Assembly (NCBI RefSeq): GCF_001830325.1
Contig: NZ_MHZG01000001.1
Coordinates: 496,001 to 560,000 of the forward strand
DNA length: 64,000 nt
Origin: Polynucleobacter sp. GWA2_45_21
GTDB lineage: Bacteria > Pseudomonadota > Gammaproteobacteria > Burkholderiales > Burkholderiaceae
Direction of reading: 5' to 3'
The position numbers were made by a program, and so were the translations under genes. Positions 57,465 through 64,000 of the stretch are shown here, in pieces. Each line of letters opens with the position of its first letter. The first letter of the stretch is position 1. The notes under the pieces are model-generated. The model did no database searches, was not told the origin of the DNA, and saw only the letters and a program-made list of their open reading frames with translations.

Positions 57465-60400
57465 TAAACCAATACCCTTTCAATGCCGCCTTGATTTGCC
57501 TTAGTAACATAATCCTTCATCCAATCAGGGCCTAACAATTTTTGTGCCATTTCAACTACGATGTAATCGGCAGTCGTATCACTATCGGCATCAAAGCGAG
57601 TAAGCCCTTGTAGGCAAGAAGGGCAGCTTGTTAGCACTTTGACATCACCAGTGAAATCGTCTTTACGTAATTCATTGGCAGCCTTCTCCATCTCGATCTG
57701 CTTACGGAAGCGCACTTGAGTGGAAATATCAGGGCGAGTTAGAGCAAGGGTTCCAGACTCACCGCAACAGCGATCATTCTTCTGAATGGCTTTGCCATCT
57801 TCAAGCTGAATCAACTCATTTACCGTTTTCATTGGATCCTGCAACTTCATCGGTGAGTGGCATGGATCGTGATACATATATTTCACGCCAGTGACGTTTG
57901 AGAGCTTAACGCCCTTCTCGAGTAAATACTCATGAATATCAATGATGCGGCAACCTGGGAAGATCTGTTCAAACTGATAACCCGCTAACTGGTCGTAGCA
58001 AGTGCCACATGAAACTACAACCGTCTTGATATCTAAGTAGTTCAGGGTATTAGCAACGCGATGGAAGAGAACACGATTATCCGTAATCATCTTCTCTGCC
58101 TTATCAAAGTCACCATTGCCGCGCTGTGGATAGCCACAACAGAGGTAGCCTGGGGGTAATACCGTTTGTACACCCACATTCCACAACATTGCTTGCGTAG
58201 CCAAACCCACTTGCGAGAACAAACGCTCAGATCCACAACCAGGGAAATAAAACACGGCTTCCGTATCCGCAGAAGTCGTTTTTGGATCACGAATAATCGG
58301 CACGTAATTCGCATCCTCAATATCTAAAAGTGCGCGCGCAGTTTTCTTCGGCAAATTACTAGGCATCTTCTTATTCACAAAGAAAATAACCTGCTCTTTT
58401 ATATTGGGCTTAGTAACTGTTGCAGGTGGATGAGCAGTTTGCTTACGCGCCAGCTTACGGAATACATCGTTACCCAAACGCTGAAGCCTATAACCCCAAC
58501 CAATCATGGTCTTACGAGCCAACTTGATTGTGTCTGGGTCGGTGGCATCCAAGAAGAGCATAGATGCCGCCGTTCCTGGATTGAAACGTTGTTGACCCAT
58601 CTTACGCAACAAGTTGCGCATATTCATGGTGACATCACCGAAGTCAATTTTGACTGGGCATGGCGTTAAGCACTTATGACATACGGTGCAGTGCGCTGCA
58701 ACGTCATCAAACATCTCCCAATGACGAATCGACACGCCACGGCGTGTCTGCTCTTCATATAAGAAGGCTTCGATTAACAGCGAGGTTGCCAAAATTTTGT
58801 CGCGTGGACTGTAAAGCAAATTTGCGCGCGGTACATGCGTAGAGCAGACTGGCTTGCACTTACCGCAACGTAAACAATCTTTCACGCTATCTGCGATCGC
58901 GCCAATATCGCTCTGCTGCATGATGATGGACTCATGGCCCATCAAGCCAAAGCTCGGAGTGTAGGCAATGCTGAGATCCGCATGTGGCATTAATTTGCCT
59001 TTGTTAAAGCGTCCCTCAGGATCCACACGTTTTTTGTAAGCGCGGAAATCTTTGAGCTCTTCCTCAGTCAAATACTCGAGCTTTGTAATACCAATCCCAT
59101 GCTCACCAGAAATCACACCATCCAATGAGCGGGCTAATTTCATAATCCGATCAACTGCACGATGTGCATCTTGCAACATCTCGTAGTCATCCGAATTCAC
59201 TGGGATATTGGTATGCACATTACCATCACCAGCATGCATATGTAAGGCTACAAATACACGCTTACGTAGGATGTTTTTGTGAATAGCCTCTAATTCATTG
59301 AGGATCGGCTCAAACACCAAGCCGCCAAAAATGATTCTCAGTTCAGCACGAACCTCAGCCTTCCATGAAGCACGCAAACTGTAATTCTGCAAATCTGGGA
59401 AGTACGTATCCATCTGCGTCAGCCAGTCTGACCAACGCGCCCGCACTTTAGAAATAAGCTCTAAAGCTTGTTGAACGCGATCACCCAAAATCTCTGCAGT
59501 TGGAATCTCGTACTCTTCGGTAGATTTACCTAGTGGCAATGCGCTCTTTTTCAAGAAAGCTTCGAGACCATCTAAAACTTGTAATTTATTTTTAAGCGAG
59601 AGCTCAATATTGATGCGCTCGATGCCCTCGGTGTACTCACCCATACGAGGTAATGGGATCACCACGTCTTCGTTGATCTTAAAAGCGTTAGTGTGACGAG
59701 CAATCGCAGCAGTGCGCGCACGATCAAGCCAAAACTTCTTACGTGCTTCAGCACTCACCGCTACAAAGCCTTCGCCCACTCGGTTGTTAGCCATGCGCAC
59801 AACTTCACTAGTCGCTGCCGCCACCGTTTCTTCATCATCGCCAGCAATGTCGCCAATCAATACCATCTTAGGCAAAGCATTGCGCTTGGACTTCGTGGAA
59901 TATCCAACTGCTCTTAAGTAGCGATCATCCAAGTGTTCTAGGCCGGCAAGGATTGGCCCACCATCCTTACTCAAACCATCGAGATAGGCCTTGATTTCTA
60001 CAATGCTCGGAATCGCCTCTTGTGCTTGACCAAAAAACTCTAAGCAAACAGTTCGCATGAACTTAGGCATGCGATGCAATATCCAAGTAGCGCTGGTAAT
60101 TAAGCCATCGCAACCTTCTTTTTGAACGCCAGGTAAGCCTGATAAAAACTTATCAGTCACATCCTTACCTAAACCTTCTTTACGGAAGCGCTTACCTTCT
60201 ACTTCTAAAATTTCTGTTTTAAGAATGCGTTCGCCTGGCTCACTCAAGCCATCAGACCAAGTCAGCTGAAAACGTACTTTTTCTACTACGTGAATTTTTC
60301 CCAGATTGTGGTCAAGACGTTCGATATCTAGCCAATTACCCTCTGGATCGACCATGCGCCAGCTAGCTAAGTTGTCCAGTGCAGTGCCCCACAAGACCGC

Positions 60401-61303
60401 CTTCTTACCGCCAGCGTTCATGGCAATGTTGCCACCAATGCAACTCGCATCCGCTGAAGTTGGGTCGACCGCAAACACCAGCCCAGAGCGCTCTGCAGCA
60501 TCTGAAACTCTACGAGTGACTACACCAGCCCCAGTAAAGATCGTAGAAACTTCATGCTCTACACCCGGTAAGTGTTTAAGCTTGACAGCATCGATTTGCT
60601 CAAGCTTCTCAGTATTAATCACTGCCGACATAGCGTAGAGAGGAATAGCGCCGCCGGTATAACCCGTACCACCTCCGCGAGGAATGATGGTTAAACCCAA
60701 TTCAACACAGGCTTTCACTAAACCAGGGATTTCAGATTCGTAATCCGGCTTAAGCACTACCAATGGAAACTCAACACGCCAGTCTGTTGCATCAGTCACA
60801 TGCGCTGCACGTGAGACACCATCAAAACAAATATTGTCAGAGGCGGTAATTCGACCCAACTCTTTACGAGCGCGCTTACGAATTTCTGCAACCTCTTTAA
60901 AGCCCTGCTCAAAACTATCAACCGCATGGTGTGCGGCTTTCAATAAAACCTGCACTTGCTCAGCAGATTCGCCGCTAGATCTTTTCTTCACCTCGCCAAG
61001 GCGATGCCACAAAGCATCAATCAACAATTTGCGACGATTGGCGTTATCCAATAAGTCATCTTGCAGGAAAGGATTGCGTTGCACAACCCAGATATCACCC
61101 AGAACTTCGAACAACATACGGGCAGAGCGGCCAGTTCGGCGCACACCACGCAAATCATTCAGAACGCGCCATGACTCCTCACCCAACAAGCGAATAACGA
61201 TTTCACGATCGGAAAAAGAGGTGTAGTTGTAGGGGATTTCGCGGAGGCGGGGTGAGCCCGCTTCGGCATCCAACAACTGGTTCAAAGCTAATGGAGCGTT
61301 CAT
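57464..61303 (-). CDS. Giant FAD/Fe-S oxidoreductase with DUF3683 N-terminus (D-2-hydroxyacid dehydrogenase type)
   Basis: A 1279-residue fused dehydrogenase. Order: a DUF3683 region (about 1-130), an FAD-binding PCMH domain with the glycine-rich [12 protein letters not shown] near 204, and an FAD-oxidase C-terminal domain ending near [13 protein letters not shown]. Two 4Fe-4S binding motifs follow ([11 protein letters not shown] near 808 and [13 protein letters not shown] near 871), then two CCG domains (CCGYP near 1054, CCGESGT near 1178). This joins the GlcD- and GlpC/LutA-like parts in one chain, as in D-lactate or D-2-hydroxyglutarate dehydrogenases. The natural substrate is unknown. The start is the ATG at 61303; the track extension of 39 residues lies in the shared promoter region. 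Confidence 0.88.
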   Translation of the reverse strand: MNAPLALNQLLDAEAGSPRLREIPYNYTSFSDREIVIRLLGEESWRVLNDLRGVRRTGRSARMLFEVLGDIWVVQRNPFLQDDLLDNANRRKLLIDALWHRLGEVKKRSSGESAEQVQVLLKAAHHAVDSFEQGFKEVAEIRKRARKELGRITASDNICFDGVSRAAHVTDATDWRVEFPLVVLKPDYESEIPGLVKACVELGLTIIPRGGGTGYTGGAIPLYAMSAVINTEKLEQIDAVKLKHLPGVEHEVSTIFTGAGVVTRRVSDAAERSGLVFAVDPTSADASCIGGNIAMNAGGKKAVLWGTALDNLASWRMVDPEGNWLDIERLDHNLGKIHVVEKVRFQLTWSDGLSEPGERILKTEILEVEGKRFRKEGLGKDVTDKFLSGLPGVQKEGCDGLITSATWILHRMPKFMRTVCLEFFGQAQEAIPSIVEIKAYLDGLSKDGGPILAGLEHLDDRYLRAVGYSTKSKRNALPKMVLIGDIAGDDEETVAAATSEVVRMANNRVGEGFVAVSAEARKKFWLDRARTAAIARHTNAFKINEDVVIPLPRMGEYTEGIERINIELSLKNKLQVLDGLEAFLKKSALPLGKSTEEYEIPTAEILGDRVQQALELISKVRARWSDWLTQMDTYFPDLQNYSLRASWKAEVRAELRIIFGGLVFEPILNELEAIHKNILRKRVFVALHMHAGDGNVHTNIPVNSDDYEMLQDAHRAVDRIMKLARSLDGVISGEHGIGITKLEYLTEEELKDFRAYKKRVDPEGRFNKGKLMPHADLSIAYTPSFGLMGHESIIMQQSDIGAIADSVKDCLRCGKCKPVCSTHVPRANLLYSPRDKILATSLLIEAFLYEEQTRRGVSIRHWEMFDDVAAHCTVCHKCLTPCPVKIDFGDVTMNMRNLLRKMGQQRFNPGTAASMLFLDATDPDTIKLARKTMIGWGYRLQRLGNDVFRKLARKQTAHPPATVTKPNIKEQVIFFVNKKMPSNLPKKTARALLDIEDANYVPIIRDPKTTSADTEAVFYFPGCGSERLFSQVGLATQAMLWNVGVQTVLPPGYLCCGYPQRGNGDFDKAEKMITDNRVLFHRVANTLNYLDIKTVVVSCGTCYDQLAGYQFEQIFPGCRIIDIHEYLLEKGVKLSNVTGVKYMYHDPCHSPMKLQDPMKTVNELIQLEDGKAIQKNDRCCGESGTLALTRPDISTQVRFRKQIEMEKAANELRKDDFTGDVKVLTSCPSCLQGLTRFDADSDTTADYIVVEMAQKLLGPDWMKDYVTKANQGGIERVLV

Positions 61304-61438
61304 AGCGTCATATTTGATAAATATGCATTTTAATTGAGGGATCCTGATATTGGCAGGAAACCAAGAAAGATGTTGGTCTAAGGCGATAAACCCTTGCAAA
61401 TCTAAGGGCTTAGAGCCCATTCATGGTACGCTCATCGC

Positions 61439-62959
61439 ATGGCAACGAACTATTTAAAGAAAATTTTATCGGCCCGAGTCTACGATGTGGCCAGGGAAAC
61501 AGAGCTCCAAGTAGCCCCCGAACTCACGAAGCGCTTAGGTAACCAAGTTTTACTCAAAAGAGAGGATAACCAGCCGGTTTTCTCCTTCAAACTGCGTGGC
61601 GCCTACAACAAAATGGCCCATTTACCCCCAGAAGCCCTAAAACGGGGGGTTATTGCAGCTTCAGCCGGCAATCATGCCCAAGGCGTGGCCTTGGCGGCAG
61701 CCAAAATGAAGTGCAAAGCGGTCATCGTGATGCCCCTCACCACCCCCAGCGTCAAAATTGATGCAGTCAAGGCACGCGGTGGGTCTTGGGTTGAAGTGAT
61801 CTTGCATGGTGAGTCCTATAGCGATGCTTTCCAATACTCTGAATTGTTGGAGAAAAAACGGGGCTTAACCTTTGTCCATCCTTTTGATGACCCCGATGTC
61901 ATTGCTGGACAAGGAACGATTGCCCAAGAAATTTTTCAGCAACACCAAGAGCCTATCGATGCCATTTTTGTCGCTATCGGTGGTGGTGGCCTCATTGCGG
62001 GCATTGGTGAATATGTCAAAGCAGTCAGCCCCAAGACCAAAGTAATCGGCGTTCAGTCAGTTGATTCAGATGCAATGAGAAGATCGCTCGAAGCCAATAA
62101 GCGCATCGAGATGAAAGATGTCGGCCTCTTCTCGGATGGCACTGCAGTCAAACTCGTTGGCAAAGAAACTTTTCGTATCTGCAAACGCGTAGTTGATGAC
62201 ATCATCACTGTTGATACTGATGAAATCTGCGCCGCTATTAATGATGTCTTCACAGATACTCGCAGCATTTTGGAACCGGCTGGCGCTTTAGCCATTGCCG
62301 GCATGAAGAAGTATGTCGAGAAGCATCACCTGAAAAAGAAAACATTGGTAGCAATTGCTTGTGGCGCGAATATGAATTTCAGTCGCCTACGCTTTGTTGC
62401 TGAACGCGCTGATGTTGGTGAATTCCGCGAAGCTGTTTTTGCGGTCACCATTCCTGAAGAGCGTGGCTCATTCAAGCGCTTCTGCGAGTTGCTTGGCAAG
62501 CGTAATGTCACTGAATTTAACTACCGCATTGCCGACCAAAGCGAAGCGCATATTTTTGTTGGTATTGGCACTCAAAAGGCCGCTGATAGCACCACTATTG
62601 CAAAGCATTTTCGCAAAGCAAAATTTGCAACGATCGATCTGACGCATGATGAGTTAGCAAAATCTCACCTGCGCCACATGGTGGGTGGTCGCTCCACTCT
62701 TGCTCAAGATGAATTGCTCTATCGCTTTGAATTTCCTGAGCGCCCAGGCGCTTTGATGAAGTTCCTGACCAGCATGGCACCCAACTGGAATATCAGTCTT
62801 TTCCATTACCGCAATCACGGTGCAGACTATGGTCGCATCTTGGTTGGCCTGCAGGTTCCCAAAAATGAGCAGAAGAAATTTCAAAATTTCTTAGCTTCAC
62901 TCGGTTACCCACACTGGAATGAAACTGATAATCCTGCTTATCGCCTGTTCCTTAAATGA
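61439..62959 (+). CDS. ilvA: Threonine ammonia-lyase, biosynthetic
   Basis: PLP enzyme making 2-oxobutanoate, the first step to isoleucine. The 506-residue protein has the PLP lysine in FSFKLRGAYNKM near residue 50, the phosphate loop IGGGGLIAGIGEYV near 180 and two C-terminal ACT-like regulatory domains (about 325-405 and 415-500). That layout is the feedback-regulated E. coli IlvA type. It is divergent from the FAD/Fe-S gene and sits 14 bases before the nucleotidase. Confidence 0.97.
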   Translation: MATNYLKKILSARVYDVARETELQVAPELTKRLGNQVLLKREDNQPVFSFKLRGAYNKMAHLPPEALKRGVIAASAGNHAQGVALAAAKMKCKAVIVMPLTTPSVKIDAVKARGGSWVEVILHGESYSDAFQYSELLEKKRGLTFVHPFDDPDVIAGQGTIAQEIFQQHQEPIDAIFVAIGGGGLIAGIGEYVKAVSPKTKVIGVQSVDSDAMRRSLEANKRIEMKDVGLFSDGTAVKLVGKETFRICKRVVDDIITVDTDEICAAINDVFTDTRSILEPAGALAIAGMKKYVEKHHLKKKTLVAIACGANMNFSRLRFVAERADVGEFREAVFAVTIPEERGSFKRFCELLGKRNVTEFNYRIADQSEAHIFVGIGTQKAADSTTIAKHFRKAKFATIDLTHDELAKSHLRHMVGGRSTLAQDELLYRFEFPERPGALMKFLTSMAPNWNISLFHYRNHGADYGRILVGLQVPKNEQKKFQNFLASLGYPHWNETDNPAYRLFLK

Positions 62960-62973
62960 GATGTAATCCGTAA

Positions 62974-63882
62974 ATGTCATACACACTCACCGGGAAACTC
63001 GTCGTTGCGATTTCATCGCGCGCTTTATTTGATTTTGAAGAAGAAAATCGTATCTTCGAATCAACCGATGACAGCGCCTACATGAAACTCCAATTAGAGC
63101 GCCTATCTAAAGCTGCACAAACTGGAGTTGCATTTCCGTTGGTAAAGAAGTTGCTCGCTTTTAATGAAGAGGGTGAGCAACGTGTTGAGGTAGTAATTCT
63201 TTCTCGCAATGATCCAGTGAGCGGCTTACGCGTATTCCGTTCAGCCGAACATCATGGCCTTCATTTAGAGCGTGGCGTATTTACTAGAGGGCGCCCACCC
63301 TATCACTACCTTCGATCACTTCATGCCAACCTATTTCTCTCGGCTAACGAAGATGATGTGCGTGCCACAATCGATGCAGGTTTTCCTGCGGCACGTGTTT
63401 ATCCAGAATCGAGCAAGACTGCAGAGTCTCACCCAAATGAAATCCGTATCGCCTTTGACGGAGATGCTGTTTTATTTTCCGATGAGGCGGAGCAAGTATT
63501 CCAGAGCGAAGGCTTGGTTGCCTTTGTCGATCATGAGAGTAAGAAGGCTGCGATCCCATTACCACCGGGCCCATTTAAACCCTTGCTAGAAGCGCTGCAT
63601 CGCTTACAACGTAGTACCAGTGAAAAAGGGATGCGTATTCGTACTGCTTTAGTCACCGCTCGCTCTGCACCCGCACATGAACGTGCCATTCGCACACTCA
63701 TGGCTTGGGGTATCGATGTTGATGAAGCCATGTTCCTCGGCGGACTTTCCAAGAGCGAATTCCTGCGCGAGTTTGAGCCAGACTTCTTCTTTGATGATCA
63801 AACAGGTCACTGCCAATCTGCCGCATCAGTAGCGCCTACTGGTCACGTTGTATCTGGCGTTTCCAATAAACCTAAAAGCTAA
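62974..63882 (+). CDS. Cytosolic 5'-nucleotidase family protein
   Basis: A 302-residue protein of the family related to vertebrate cytosolic 5'-nucleotidase I (PF06189). The HAD-like core is seen in RIAFDGDAVLFSDEAEQVFQ near residue 155, GMRIRTALVTARSAPAHERAIRTL near 220 and FFDDQTGHC near 270. It likely dephosphorylates a nucleoside monophosphate, but the preferred base is unknown. Its stop overlaps the queF start (TAATG), suggesting coupling. Confidence 0.88.
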   Translation: MSYTLTGKLVVAISSRALFDFEEENRIFESTDDSAYMKLQLERLSKAAQTGVAFPLVKKLLAFNEEGEQRVEVVILSRNDPVSGLRVFRSAEHHGLHLERGVFTRGRPPYHYLRSLHANLFLSANEDDVRATIDAGFPAARVYPESSKTAESHPNEIRIAFDGDAVLFSDEAEQVFQSEGLVAFVDHESKKAAIPLPPGPFKPLLEALHRLQRSTSEKGMRIRTALVTARSAPAHERAIRTLMAWGIDVDEAMFLGGLSKSEFLREFEPDFFFDDQTGHCQSAASVAPTGHVVSGVSNKPKS

Positions 63883-64000
63883 TGTCCACAATCCCGCTTG
63901 GCCAGGCAACACAATATCCCGATCAATACGATCCGAGCCTGCTCTTTCCTATTCCGCGTTCTGAGAATCGCCTCAAGCTAGACATCAAACCCAATCAAGC
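63882..64000 (+). CDS. queF: NADPH-dependent 7-cyano-7-deazaguanine reductase QueF (5' part only)
   Basis: Only the first 39 codons are inside the window. They read MSTIPLGQATQYPD then QYDPSLLFPIPRSENR, which matches the N-terminus of long-type (E. coli-like) QueF, LGK.T.Y...YD.SLL..VPRS.NR. QueF reduces preQ0 to preQ1 for queuosine tRNA modification. It overlaps the nucleotidase stop by one base. Confidence 0.85.
   Translation, partial: MSTIPLGQATQYPDQYDPSLLFPIPRSENRLKLDIKPNQ

Noticed and set aside
1-64000. Mobile elements, CRISPR arrays, prophage, tRNA genes, secondary-metabolite clusters
   Set aside because: No transposase or integrase frames, no regularly spaced repeats, no cloverleaf sequences seen, and gene order is of housekeeping type throughout.

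Overview
The window looks like a continuous stretch of core chromosome from a small-genome betaproteobacterium, most likely Polynucleobacter or a close relative in the Burkholderiaceae. That is an inference from gene content, protein style and fairly low GC; there is no 16S gene to confirm it. I see no insertion sequence, prophage, CRISPR array, tRNA or obvious pseudogene. Almost every base is coding, and many neighbours overlap or sit a few bases apart.

Layout. 1-9.6 kb is a transport and small-metabolite region: an MHS-type MFS carrier, a TakP-like TRAP transporter operon (dctP-dctQ-dctM) with a well-placed FNR-type box, a divergent non-canonical gamma-glutamyltransferase-family enzyme, a TRIC/UPF0126 membrane protein, maleylacetoacetate isomerase, an AEC carrier and a gamma-carbonic anhydrase. 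9.6-15.5 kb holds amtB, a Rap1a/Tai-like secreted protein, a glycine-zipper lipoprotein, htpG behind a consensus-grade sigma-32 promoter, a rhodanese and a putative Na+/H+ antiporter. 15.5-24.2 kb is a plus-strand run, miaB-ybeY-corC-lnt-glyQ-glyS-gmhB-plsC (tRNA modification, rRNA processing, lipoprotein maturation, glycyl-tRNA, heptose and phospholipid synthesis). 24.2-34.3 kb has the minus-strand envelope operon lptD-surA-pdxA-rsmA and the divergent amgK-murU-pepP-ubiH set. 34.4-42.1 kb carries dusB-fis, purH, ruvCAB, tyrS and anmK. 42.1-45.8 kb carries erpA, argC, rplM-rpsI, a candidate small RNA, an OsmC-like gene and the RNase P RNA gene. 45.8-61.3 kb is a long minus-strand series: a 1279-residue FAD/Fe-S oxidoreductase, DUF971, ubiE, a Tim44-like gene, ubiJ, ubiB, DUF502, aspS, nudB, an ATM1-type ABC exporter, a glycerate kinase and pyrC. 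61.4-64 kb carries ilvA, a 5'-nucleotidase and the start of queF.

How it works together. Three themes recur. One is envelope building and recycling (lptD, surA, lnt, gmhB, plsC, and anmK with amgK-murU for cell-wall sugar salvage). The second is ubiquinone and respiration (ubiE, ubiJ, ubiB, ubiH-like, the FAD/Fe-S dehydrogenase). The third is uptake of small carboxylates and ammonium. The least explained parts are regulatory: FNR/CRP-type boxes before the TRAP operon and dusB-fis, an NtrC-like palindrome before amtB, and an undescribed terminator-ended transcript upstream of rplM.
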